Assembly: GCF_003672135.1 (NCBI RefSeq)
Contig: NC_039509.1
Location: 4,278,001-4,342,000 of the forward strand
Reading direction: 5' to 3'
Length of the DNA stretch: 64,000 bases
Origin: Ooceraea biroi
Lineage: Eukaryota > Arthropoda > Insecta > Hymenoptera > Formicidae
Notes under the pieces: generated by a model
Seen by the model: the letters and a program-made list of their open reading frames with translations, nothing else
What the model was told of the DNA's origin: nothing
Database searches by the model: none
Made by a program: the position numbers and the translations under genes
Shown here: positions 53,503-64,000 of the stretch, piece by piece
How positions within the stretch are numbered: the first letter of the stretch is position 1
Layout of the letters: every line of letters starts with the position of its first letter

Positions 53503-53904
53503 AACGAGGGCATTTATCGTACCAAGACGGTGTGCGCTCCCCTTCGCGGCCGAACAAGAAGAAATACAAGGTATTCCGGTCCCGAAAGTATAGAATGTAA
53601 TTCGATAAATTTTCCGCGAGATACTGCCGATTTCAGCGCGGCATACCTCGCAATTTCTGTCGGCCAATATTGACATTTCGGTGCGGATAACGCGGGCGCG
53701 CGGGCCACCATAAATCTCGCGTATTTTACGATTTCGCAAAATAATGACGACATTATCGGAAAATGCTCGCAAATATTTCATTACGTGTTCTTTAATAATT
53801 ATCGGATTAACAATCGTCGGATTAACCATGCGCAACGGCGTACAAGAGCGCAGTTTAATTATTATTACCGATGAAATTAAAATGACCGGCCCGCGGTTTC
53901 GCAT

Positions 53905-56064
53905 TTAATTTTAACGTTACTGGGTTACGGAGTTACGGGCGACTTTTAAAATTCTATACTCCCGTAATAAAGAAAGAGGAATGGCTCGGAGTGCGGTCCC
54001 AAACCGTAGCTAAAGCCGGCTCCGCCCGATATATATACCTATCAGTTCTCGTTTAAGCAGAGATATTATATCATGCTTTAGGGTTTCATAAAATACGGGC
54101 AAAGTGAAGATAAGGTGGTTTTCGAGTAACCAACGGGAAAACCAGAAATCGGCACAAAAAACTCTAAAGAAATGGCGGCTCTCCGCATTAAGACTTCCTC
54201 GAAGTCGAGCTACGCGGGGAGCGAGCGCATTTATCTTCTTGAACCGTTGTTTCTTCAAAGTGAGGAGAGAATGGAACCACGCAGGAAAAAATAGCTTCTC
54301 TTCTTCTACTCCGAAAAAGATCAGGCATAACTGCTGATAATAACCGTCACATCGCGTCGGTACGGCTTTGTGACAATCGTGATAATCGGAATCGCGCGTG
54401 AGGACGAAAACAAGCTACTCGCCGTTGCGGAAAGGAAGCATCCTGCTAGCATTCTGCAAGTGTTTCCTCCTCCGCATTTGTTGACGCGGCGGTGCAACAT
54501 CCCCGCGTAGAATGTGACGGCGCGTCTCACCTCTCTCGTCTCTTCGCACCATCCGATATCGTTGAGTCATGGAAACTCCATTTCCGACGCGCGACTCATC
54601 GTTGTGGCGTGCAACAATAAACAAGAAAGAGGGTGGGCTCGACGTTTGCCTCATCGCCAAGGAAAATATTTCATTTCAAGTGCGCGACGTATGACGTCCC
54701 TCCTCCCCGCGGCCGCCTCCTGCATTGCAGGGTGATTAATGCACGCGAGGCAGGTGTATCTCCAGAATTCGCTTTGTGCTCGCGTTCTCATTAATGGGCA
54801 GTTTATCCAGCGCGATACTTCGTCATGATCAAGTATAATTACTGCGAAAAAAATAATACAGCGAGGGATTCGCAGTCCTCATTCAATGAAGTAGTCTTTC
54901 TTCGCTGTAAATTCAAAGTCGTTGCGCGTGATGGCTGCACGCAAAGTGTCGAAAATTTTGATTAGCGACAGCGAGCCGGTATCGGCTGAGATTTGCCATG
55001 TTTAGGCTGTGTCGCATGGGATCGCGCGGCTCCGCAAGACAAACGGCGAGATGACGAAAAATCGTCTTCTCGCGAACAATTCGCGTTCGGACTTGCTCAC
55101 GGCCGGAAGTTTCGGGCGACAGGCCATTCGTCTCGGCGCGCACCACCGAGTCGGTATTGAAACGGGGAGGAAGCGACATGTACAGCGCACTCTTTCTTTC
55201 TCTCTCTTTCCCTTTTTAAGGGAGGCGGACGACCGAGTAAGTTGGCAAATTTTCCATGGCGCGGGGATATCCGTCACGGTGCCCGCTACAGAATGTCGGT
55301 GTCGATATCACCGGTGTTCAAGTTCCAATATTGAAGCAACAGTGTGACCAATTCTTCCCTGCTCGGTTACGTGAACCAGTGCGGGGTATCGAGTTCGGCG
55401 CAAAACAACAGACGTAATGTCGGATCGACAGGCAGTCGATACGCGATACAGCACCACTCGACTCGTGTAAATCCGCTATAAGTTCACTCGGCCGTGGCGA
55501 GCGCGTTCTTAGGAACCCTACGGTTTATTGGAAACCGTAGGTCGGCACGTCGAATGATGGAGAGAAAGGAGAAAAAAGAAAAGAGAGAGAAAGAGAAGTG
55601 CCAACGGAACGTGTTAGTCTCGGAACTTATATTTACCCGAATCAACTCGCCCTTCGGCGAGTGGATGAAATTACGGACTGCCGGACGAAATAAAAATCGG
55701 TCGAGCGCGGAAATATGAACTTTTCAGGGATAAAGAAGGGGAGCGTTTTATCCCGCTGAAGTCCGAGGCCATATTCCAGGGAGATTTCCCAAGGAAATAA
55801 TAATACCCTGAGAAAGCTTGTGAGCACTGAAGCAGCCGCGCGCGGGCCGCATCTGGCGTGCCGCGCGATAGAGAGATGATACATCGCAATCGGTTTTGGC
55901 CGGCGCGAGATCGGGATAAACTCAAGTATGATTATCGTTACCCTCTTAATCCGTGAATTTTCAACGAGGATAATTATTCTTAAGATTATGACCGCGCTCC
56001 CGTTTCGTTCTCCCTCGCCCTCTAATGAATGCGACTGCCGCAGTAAAATCTAAAAACGTATGTA
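53905..56064. other. Noncoding stretch, no gene recognised
   Basis: Mixed DNA with a pyrimidine tract at 55190-55218. Nothing else supported apart from the microexon-like site reported separately. Confidence 0.6.
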
Positions 56065-56066
56065 TA

Positions 56067-56216
56067 CAGGGTGTCCCGGGTTTTAACCGACAAACTGCGG
56101 GAGCATATTCTACTAGTGGAAATAAGAAAAAATTCTTATATCGAGTTTGCTTAGAAATGCTTTATTACAAAGTTATAAACCAATATTGAAAAGAAATATC
56201 AGATAAGTAACAACGG
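56067..56216 (+). repeat. Left terminal inverted repeat of the 761-base transposon
   Basis: This 150-base repeat starts CAGGGTGTCCCGGGTTTTAA and ends AAGTAACAACGG. Reading from 56827 backwards on the minus strand gives the same sequence, with one visible mismatch near the inner end. Confidence 0.95.
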
Positions 56217-56253
56217 ATTTTTTCACAAAAATAAAAATTATCTACGCAATGAT

Positions 56254-56521
56254 TTAGTGACGCATTTCAAAATGTTGTCCTTGCACATCGATACAAGCTA
56301 GACATCGACGTAGTACAGAATTTGTTACAGTACGACATTCCTGAAAATTTTGTTGCATCTCAGTAACTGAATTAGTAATTCGTTGCTTTAAATCTATCTG
56401 GTACTCTCCTGTTAGGAAATCTACGTTGATACTCTCGTACGGCAGCTCGTGCATTTCCGTCACAGAATCCGTACACGAAATCAATATCAGTGTATTCCTC
56501 ATTTGAAAACACTTTTGGCAT
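56254..56521 (-). pseudogene. Transposase remnant: DUF4817-like N-terminus joined out of frame to C-terminal tail
   Basis: Reading leftwards from an ATG at 56521, the frame gives MPKVFSNEEYTDIDFVYGFC followed by DGNARAAVREYQRRFPNRRVPD. I recognise this as the DUF4817-type helix-turn-helix N-terminus found on transposon proteins in ants and other arthropods. That frame stops at 56372. A second frame, open from 56502 to 56254, ends with QRITNSVTEMQQNFQECRTV and LRRCLACIDVQGQHFE. This resembles the tail of IS630/Tc1-type DDE transposases, which close with a short Arg-Cys..Cys-Ile...Gly-His-Phe-Glu motif. The switch between frames lies about 56390-56413, so the middle of the protein, including the whole DDE catalytic core, was lost in an internal deletion that also broke the frame. 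No functional enzyme can be made from this copy. Confidence 0.85.
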
Positions 56522-56677
56522 TCTGATAGTAATTGCTAGTTCACACGACGATTGAAATCTAACAACTACTATTGTGAAAGTAACAATCATACTGAATCGT
56601 TTCAACATAGTGAACATGAATACATGTGAATACACGTAACATAAACATCTTCGACCTTCCAAATTCTACACTATGTT

Positions 56678-56827
56678 CCGTTGTTACTTATCTCATATTT
56701 CTTTTCAATATTGGTTTATAACTTTGTAATAAAGCATTTCTAAGCAAACTCGATATAAGAATTTTTTCTTATTTCCACTAGTAGAATATGCTCCCGCAGT
56801 TTGTCGGTTAAAACCCGGGACACCCTG
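56678..56827 (-). repeat. Right terminal inverted repeat of the 761-base transposon
   Basis: This is the inverse copy of 56067-56216, ending CCCGGGACACCCTG just before the TA target duplication. The inner boundary at CCGTTGTTACTT matches the left repeat. One mismatch was seen by eye. Confidence 0.95.
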
Positions 56828-56841
56828 TATATACGCGTAAC

Positions 56842-56858
56842 ATATATATATATATATA
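56842..56858. repeat. (AT)n tract next to the transposon
   Basis: An alternating AT run begins about 13 bases beyond the right TA target duplication. Confidence 0.9.
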
Positions 56859-58448
56859 CTTTCGAGGCTGCGTTATAATGATCGGGATAAAAATTAACCG
56901 CGGCGGTAACCGTAAAACTAGAGCAATAATGATTCTAAAGCGGATTATAAGACTCCGCCTGGCCAATCCGACATCCTCGACGCGATTCAGGCCAAGTTTT
57001 CTCCGTAGCTTCCCTCCTTTCATGCATATATACATGGTGCTCACGAATGCGTACGGCAGATTTCGGAGACGCGTTATTCAAATGATTATAAGCGAATAAA
57101 GGTCGCCTGTAACATCCCACGGTATGATTCGATTACGAAGTTAGAACCACCATCGGGGACCAGCGGCAGCTTCGGGCGATCTTACGTCATGACGGGAACA
57201 ATGTAATCGGAATGCAGCATGACAATTCTGCCGATTGGAGGTGCGCATTGACAAGCAATTGTACGGAAAATAATTCGTGTCGCGCCCTGATCGAAGGAAG
57301 TTTATGAAAGAATTCCGTAACTGGATTAATTTAAATATTAAAATTGCGGGACCATGATTCAGCAGATTCTAGTTGAGACACCCTGTATATGCTGTATAAT
57401 CTACGGAGGACCTTCGGAGACTCCCGCGCCGCTGAATACGTTCGATTTGCTCGCTCGAAAGTTACGAATGGAGATCCACCCCAAGAAAGGACCGAGGTAG
57501 GTAGTGGATGTGGGAAAGGGGGAGGAGGAGGAAGCAAAGTTTTCAGTATCCGCCAATGCCTTACGCTCGAATTGTTCTTCTCGAAAGGTAATTGATCTGG
57601 ATTTGCTCGCGCTCGTGCTCGCGCCTTTCTTCCGTGCGCCAACTTTTAATAGTATTTTACTTCTAAGCACGCGCGCATCCCTGCTACCCCTCCCCAGAGG
57701 GGACAACCGATGCAGCCACTTGAACGGGAATGGGGATTTCTCTCGATCTGTGGGCCACGAGAACTTGGGCCCTCTCTCTCTCATCAATCGACAGAAGGAA
57801 AATCCAATTCGGGCAGGTATTGCCGAAATTCCTGCTTGCTCACTCACCCTTTTATTCATCCCCTTAAATGCGACTCTAACGTCGCGAATTCGCGGCGGAT
57901 AGATCGTTACCGCGTGCGTCGGGATCCGAGACATCTTTAGTGGATGAATGTCTCACCGTGCTCTAGTTTTCCTTTTTACGTTCGCCGCCGCCTCTCTCCC
58001 CTTTTCCCTCTCTCTCCCTCTCTCTTGATGCAAAGTAGGTGGTATATTCCCGTGAAATATCTTTATTAAAACGCCGAACGTGTGACGGGCGATGCGTACG
58101 TGTGCGAGGTTGCACCCTTGTAATGCGGCAACCGCGAAGGGTTGTTACGCTCCGTTGTTATCTCGATCGTCGGGGGTGACTCTTCCATAACGAGCGCGCG
58201 CGAGTATCTTGGCATCACTTCGGATCTCAGACGCAGATGAATTCAAACGGAACGACAAGGGTAGATCTCGGTGGAAAATGCGCGCATAAATTTTACTGCG
58301 CGCTGTGGTGCCTGTGCGGAGTGCTCAGGTTCTTGAAGCCGGGAAAGAACCGCGTAACTTTCGATGAAAGGATTGCTCCGTGCATATAACGCTCGGATAT
58401 TCTTTTTTTATTATCATATACACCGTGTGGTAAACAGTACCCTCTCGC

Positions 58449-58492
58449 AGAGAAACAAAGAGAGCAAAAGAAAGAGAGAGAGAGAGAGAGAG
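58449..58492. repeat. GA-rich microsatellite
   Basis: AGAGAAACAAAGAGAGCAAAAG grades into a (GA)n run. Confidence 0.93.
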
Positions 58493-60411
58493 ATTCCGCA
58501 GATGGAACTCGAGCTACCTCTCTCGGCTGGCTCGAGTTTGAGTTCTATTCCGCGGAACTGAAATTTTCTAAGTGATATACAAGCTGCTTTTCCTTCCGCG
58601 CGGTTCCGACACGCCGTCGGAAACACCGTAAGCGAGTAAACGGTGGTTTACTCAACGTATTCTCCCCCGAAAATTTAATGAAAAGTTTAATTAGATATCC
58701 ACCGAATATCGCAAAAGTCGGAAAGCGATGTTATCCGCACCTATCCTGTTTACATGTTTTTCGTGAGTTATTGCATCCACTGGCAACCGTACTGTTCGTC
58801 CTATCCTTATCGCATCGCACGGGATAGCACGCTATTTGCGCACGCTATTAAGTTATTATGACAGGGATGCGTAAAAGTACGGTACGATAGCGCGCAAGGG
58901 TGGGAGAGCGCACTGATCCATTTCTGAAATTGACGTATACGCAGCTGCGCGTATACGTGAATGCATTCGTTCGCGCGGAAACAACGAGCGCAAATGTACG
59001 CAAATAAATATTGGAGCGTACAATCGAGTTTTTAGTTTGTGCTGGAAGTTGCGTTGTAAATAAACGCGCAAATGTAACTTGCGCGCGGGCAGGGGAGACG
59101 AAGCGGTTAGACGTCGAGTTAATTGTCGCGGGGGGCGCGTTGCATTAAACGTTCCGTTTATTTTGCGGAATTGAAACGTCATGATGGAAACGCGGCGCGC
59201 GTAGCGCGATGAAAAATTGCGGGCCCGCGGAAGCGTTCATCGTCATAAGTCTTCCGGGAGTTTACCCGACTTCGAGTTTCCCTTCGCTATTTCCTCGAAT
59301 CATTTCTTTGCAACATTTGTTACTCGGGTGTACGAGCTTTTTCGCGCTCCACTCGCCCGATTGTCCGCTTGATGAATCGAGTCGCGATGGGATACAGGGT
59401 GACACAGGGTTGCCACGTTTCCTTACGACTGCGACCATTGTTCGCTGAATTTTTGTATCAATCCTTTCATCACGAGAGACGTTACATCGCAAAGGTATAC
59501 GATCGTGAGCTTTGCTAACAATATCTAAATATTCGCATGATTAGATATTCGATTGAACCGCGAATTCGAATTCTGTCAAGACAAAGCGGTCTTAAATATT
59601 TTTGCGGCTCTAACAAGTCGATTGTCATGTTAATCTTTAATCAACTTTTAAATTCAAGACATGCATATGCCATCTGGTTATACTTCCAGCTCTTCGCAAC
59701 AAGGAAGAGTGCGACTTCTCCATGACATTTCCGGCGCTCCGGAATAGTCGGAACAGTTCAATATGCGTCGAGCGCTCTCGCAACGAAAATATTACCCGGA
59801 CATAAACATCGAGTATCACTTCGCCATAAAATAACACGATTGTACTGCTCCAAAGACGCGGCAGTAAACGCTCGGCTGTGTGTCGCGTTCGCCAGACGGC
59901 TTCAGGAACGGTTAAATAAACTTTCTTAAGAGCAGACTGAAGTCGAAGCTCGAACGCGTATTCGAATACGCAGACTTTTTCGGACTGGTTGGCTGCTCTC
60001 TTCGCTTTTGCTATTTGGAACGCGGAAACGACTCCGGAAGACTCTCCTTCTCTCTCTTTCTCGAGTTGATAAAACACACGGTGCCGCCTCATGCCAAGAC
60101 AATAACGGCGCGGAGTCGGATGTAATGGAACATAAAAAAAGGCGCGCACAGTATCGTCCAAATTGTGGAAACGATCTTGGATGGTCCAGCCAAGCGGCCG
60201 CTGTGTAAGAGCGCCTTTCGAAAACGGCGTTCAAATTTTGTTGCACGAGCTGTTGCAGCAAGAGCTTAATCGTCTCGGTCCGACCACCCCATCACTCCGG
60301 TAGATACATGGACGACTCAGAAATCACAAAGCGTTCGCAGCGAAAACGTGACGATCACGCTCTTATCGAATTTACGCCTCACTCATCCCCCGGCCAGTCC
60401 TTCCTTTCCCG

Positions 60412-60450
60412 CTCCCCCCCCCCTCTCTCTCTCTGTTTCTCTCCGTTTCT
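60412..60450. repeat. C-run and (CT)n tract
   Basis: A run of C residues is followed by CTCTCTCTCTCTG and further pyrimidines. Confidence 0.9.
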
Positions 60451-61243
60451 CTTTTTCTTTTACTGTCGGAAATAGAGAAATACGAGAAATAATTGCTACG
60501 GGTTTCTCATTCCTTATTCCATTCTTCTTGCATCCTGCCTCGCCTCGCTTTTTCGTCTGCGGCGTTCCGTTATTCTGAAAAACTGTAGGAACGCTCGGAA
60601 GACTAATCGACGCGCTCAAGATCGGTTAAGTAGAACTGGAGAGCAAACGAATGCATTCGCGCGCGCCTCCAATGTTAATTCGGTGAAGGGGTGGTCCGCG
60701 CGCAAGCGGAAGAGAAGCTGAGGATCTTGGTGGCGGGTATCGGAAACTCTCGGCGTGTTACATGGAGGAGCGGAGGCGTTCGGTTCTCCAACTCGTTTTT
60801 CGAATTTTACGGAAAACGCAATCGGACAAGAGGGTGGTGCGCGAAAGTCATTAAGGGAATATACTTATTCGCTGCCGGCCAATGAAGCGCGGAATTATCG
60901 ATCCACGCCGACTGTCGAGAGCATTTGCGTGTATCACGTTCTGAGAGATTCCATTGAAACACTCCTAAGTCGGAAGCATGCCACTGACTCGAGAATGACA
61001 CGGAGAATCAAAGAGCATGGTATCAAAGGGCGAATTGCACGGTTGCATAACTTTAACTTTGCATAACATTATTAAATTATCTCTGAATAATTCGTCCGGG
61101 AAATGTATATATTTATATACATACATTTATATATTTTTATTATTTTTATATCATTTATATATTAGTTTCTTAAACAAAAGCATAATATAATATGTACGAG
61201 TTGATGAAATATGAAATAATGAGAAAGTTGTTAGCTTTGTTCG

Positions 61244-61765
61244 CTATATTTTGTTATTAAATAATATTACCTTTGCTCTCTTTTGTATTCCATTTCCAAT
61301 ATCCATGCCATTATATGTATGCAGGAACGAATGTGTAACATGAGACAATCGTCCGAAAACAAATACATTTCCAGAAAAAGAGAAAAGAGATGAAGGATCG
61401 CGAACGAGTGTGTGGAAATCGTCGTGCACAGGCGAATATAACATTGTGCACTCGATCGCAATATGTAAAATAGATTTCCTATCGCGAAGTTTCGCAAGTG
61501 AATCCATCAAAACTTTTATAAAAGTCCCGGCAAGACTGATGAGTTTCTCCTCGTATCGACCTACCCCAATGCCAATTCTATCTAAGCGCTCCATAGGATT
61601 AACCGAGTAGAAATCTGAAACATTCAACGAAGAGAGGAAACTTTTCGGACGTACCGCCGCAGGAGATTTACGTACATGATACATAGCCGGAATATCAACG
61701 AGGGAATTTAAGCTGCAGAAGGATTTCCCGTTATCGGCTACGATGAACTGCGTTCCGCTCGACAC
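61244..61765 (-). other. Unassigned 173-codon open reading frame (possible exon)
   Basis: This is an open frame from an ATG at 61765 to a stop at 61244. Its translation is less arginine-rich than the chance frames of this CpG-rich DNA and is rich in Leu, Ser, Val, Ile and Asp. I recognise no domain, signal peptide or membrane segment. Two splice-like signals fall inside it: an acceptor-like TGTTTCAG before codons for FYSVNPMERLDRIG, and a donor-like CAAAG|GTAATA near the 3' end after IQKRAK. It may therefore be a single exon rather than an intact gene. The frame next to it is AT-rich, and the opposite strand is also partly open. It could well be chance. Confidence 0.22.
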
Positions 61766-64000
61766 GCTCCGCTCGACGCGCTTGTAATTAAACGGTAACG
61801 CTGTGACAGAAAATTATTTCTGATCGGCACAAGTATCAAGTTAATTCACCACGATAACGTTCCGGAATTGAAAAGAGCACGTTGGAAATCAATGATTTCA
61901 CGGAAAACACCCTCGAATCGGTCGGCCCATTCGACCGAGGCAGTCCCACATCACATTACGCGTCGAAACTCCGCACGTCGACTGCTACGGTCGTCATAAA
62001 TCAAAGCGCATCTGCTTATTCCCGTCGCGCGAAGCGACCAAAAGGGAAAAAAATCCCGTTTGACGCAGTATAAAGAATGACGTCGATTTTTCAAAAAGAG
62101 CGACGTGGGAGTGGGAAACTTGGTCGCGGCGCGGAATTGCGTCTGCTACATTGTGTCACCCGTCGAAGTCGGTGTAACAGCGTGCCACTCCTCCGGTGTG
62201 ATTAATTATCCCGGCGGATACGGCCGCCACGTTGTCGTATCCGCAGAACAAATACGTCCGATACGCTAGGACGCCGGCGGACAGAGCTCCGCGCGGATCC
62301 ACGCGGATTCGCAGCGCAGCTGTTCGCATACAGAGCGGATTCGGCTGGTATTTGCCGGCGGTTCGTGGCCGCGCGCGCCTTGATCGCGCGAGTACACATA
62401 CCTCCACGGGATGGCTAAACCCGGGAGATGAAGCCGAGGGATGCCGCGCGGCCGCAACGTCGGAATTAAGATGACGCGTGTTTGTCCAGACTGTCCTCGT
62501 CCTCCTCCGTCAGCTGTCCTCGTCGCCGGCGAAGTTGCGCTCGAGGAGCAAGTGCCTCTTGCACGTACGTCGTTGCAGTACGTACTTGAATCTTAGCCGG
62601 GCAAAAATACTCGTGACTTTGCTCTCGTGATGTAGGTGGATTGCTCTCTCCTTGTCTTCTTTCGCGAGGCGAGGCGAGCAGACTTTCGAGGCGCAGAAGT
62701 CGCTAGAAAGTTTTCCACTCGCTCGTTCTGCGGTTCGTCACGCCGTAAGAAACGCTCTCCCGGAAGGGGAGTTGGCGAAGGGGGTTCGTCCGCGACGAAG
62801 CCGGACGGAAAGTTCTCTCCCGGCCGACTATCGGGAGGACAAGAAATGTCACCGCGGTAACGATCGCGAACTCTCGCCCCTAACGCGACGCCCGATGATT
62901 TAGTGGCCGTCCGCCGTGTTCGAATCTTGGCGTGGTCCCTGTGTTGCGGAACAAAGAATCTTTCTTGTAACGCGCACCAGGAGCTCGCGCGACGTCCGAC
63001 TGGAGGCGACAATCGAATATCCTCGTGCAAGAACTGCATAGTTCCGATATTGATGAAGTCACGTGGGTTCAAGAACTCCGATTAATTGACGGCGATGGAC
63101 TGGTATTGATCGATATATACCATGAACTCTATGACTGTGTTGTACCCGCTTACTGATTGAGATGGTCTTGGAAATGTTGAACTTGTAATTTTGTAATGGT
63201 TACTTTAATTTCATGTTTTTGACTTGCTTATCTCTTTCTCAATAAGCGCGAGATCGATCGTGTTACTTAATTTTAATTTTTTGTGTAGTAAAAATAAAAT
63301 AGCGTTTTTAATGTTTGAGATTCAGCTAAAACCATAGCAGAGAGAGAGAGAGAGAGAGGGAGAGAGAACATTATCGAGAATTATCTTGGCTTTCTACATC
63401 AGATATCCGGGCTAACAAAGTTTCAACCACATTTCCGAAGCCTGATTTATCGGACTAGAATAATTTAATTAACGAGAAATTACTCACGATGGCACGAATC
63501 ATAGTAATAGTTTGTATATCTTCTCGGAATTTCTCCGCTTCTTGCGACGTTGCGACCCAAAGTGAGCCGCGCAGAGGATTTCTAAAATCACCTGCTTTTC
63601 ATGATTCAAAACAGCGCGTAGTTTATTAAAGACCTTTAGACGTGTACATCCGGAACCTGTCTTCTCAGCGAACGTTTCAGCGGCAATTAAATGGCGCGCA
63701 TTTCCCCATAGCTTTCTACATTTTTCGCATCATTCACGTAGTTTTGGCATTCCTTGACGGACGCGGTCGGCAAAATCCACGCGGAGCTGCGCGCAAATAT
63801 CTTCCTGCAGCTCGACGAGAAATATTTGCTGTACGCTTCGCCGTTTCAGTCCTTTCTTTAGATATGTTAGATATTTCCGTCAAGCACGAAATATACGAGA
63901 GTAAAATATTCACGAGTAACGCTGAGCGATATTGCGGGAGATGTACCGTCTGCCGTGAGAAAGAACGAGAGAGCACCGCTCGTAATGGTCTCCGCCGATC
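61766..64000. other. Noncoding stretch to the window end
   Basis: CpG-dense at 62100-62900, then AT-rich with a GA microsatellite at 63339. No Side-family exon or other domain recognised. Confidence 0.6.
63339..63366. repeat. (GA)n microsatellite
   Basis: A CAGAGAG.. run of GA units has one GGG interruption near its end. Confidence 0.93.

Larger units (their letters stand above)
56067..56827 (-). mobile_element. Internally deleted TA-flanked DNA transposon (Tc1/mariner-like, DUF4817-type)
   Basis: This 761-base element begins CAGGGTGTCCCGGG and ends with its exact inverse. It is bounded on both sides by TA (56065-56066 and 56828-56829), the target duplication expected of the IS630/Tc1/mariner superfamily. 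The terminal inverted repeats are about 150 bases each (56067-56216 and 56678-56827) and differ at a single position that I can see (ATATC versus ATATG). The roughly 460-base centre keeps only the two ends of a transposase on the minus strand. The near-identity of the repeats suggests recent insertion and mobilisation in trans by a full-length relative. The length is far below that of an autonomous element, so this copy is nonautonomous. The superfamily assignment rests on the TA flank and the protein fragments. Confidence 0.93.
56859..61243. other. Noncoding stretch, no gene recognised
   Basis: Contains pyrimidine-rich tracts (57977-58025, 60412-60450), a GA tract (58449-58492), two short matches to the ends of the neighbouring transposon (57377, 59393) and an AT-rich block at 61060-61260. 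Confidence 0.6.

Noticed and set aside
62593..63072. 159-codon minus-strand frame
   Set aside because: Arg/Pro/Ser-rich, overlaps several open frames on the other strand, and has no domain motif; typical of the CpG-dense background.
1..64000. tRNA, rRNA and known insect microRNA genes
   Set aside because: A by-eye search for tRNA B-box sequences and several familiar microRNA cores found no convincing candidate. This is not an exhaustive covariance-model search.

Overview
The window is eukaryotic and looks like an insect, most likely a hymenopteran and perhaps an ant. CpG looks abundant by eye, GC-rich CpG-dense blocks alternate with AT-rich blocks, (GA)n/(CT)n microsatellites are frequent, introns are multi-kilobase with canonical GT..AG ends, and there are mariner-type DNA transposon remnants plus an element carrying a DUF4817-like fragment of the kind common in ant genomes. 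Species cannot be assigned from the sequence alone.

The only host coding sequence I can support firmly is a pair of plus-strand exons, 45824-45956 and 50275-50483, separated by a 4318-base intron. The splice phases match, and together the exons encode one complete V-set immunoglobulin domain. Its motifs (PCDIS, LVLWYRED, SVDAR, KWSDDSVF, PAQLGVD, EEDAGIYRCRVDF, TRNS.VNLTVI) are those of the first Ig domain of the Sidestep (Side) family, insect transmembrane receptors that bind Beaten-path proteins in axon guidance and synaptic matching. The signal-peptide exon and the later Ig, fibronectin, transmembrane and cytoplasmic exons are not recognisable here. The window is probably a 5' part of a long-intron gene, with most of the 64 kb being intron or flanking DNA.

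Layout: 1-45.8 kb is mainly noncoding, with microsatellites, a 31-base tandem triplication (9.56 kb), an ACGT-rich palindromic cluster (19.3 kb), a cluster of five near-identical CACCTGTTGGTCGC-type motifs (23.0-25.6 kb), a 216-base mariner MITE (32.1 kb) and a strong hairpin (37.4 kb). 45.8-50.5 kb holds the Side-family exons. 50.5-64 kb is again noncoding, apart from a TA-flanked 761-base DNA transposon with 150-base terminal inverted repeats and an internally deleted transposase (56.07-56.83 kb), and two open reading frames of uncertain status (53.2-53.9 and 61.2-61.8 kb).

I found no novel multi-gene system. The most noteworthy unexplained signal is the CACCTGTTGGTCGC cluster upstream of the Side-like exons. 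Its core matches the binding preference of Snail/Scratch-family zinc fingers, but identity extends beyond that core.
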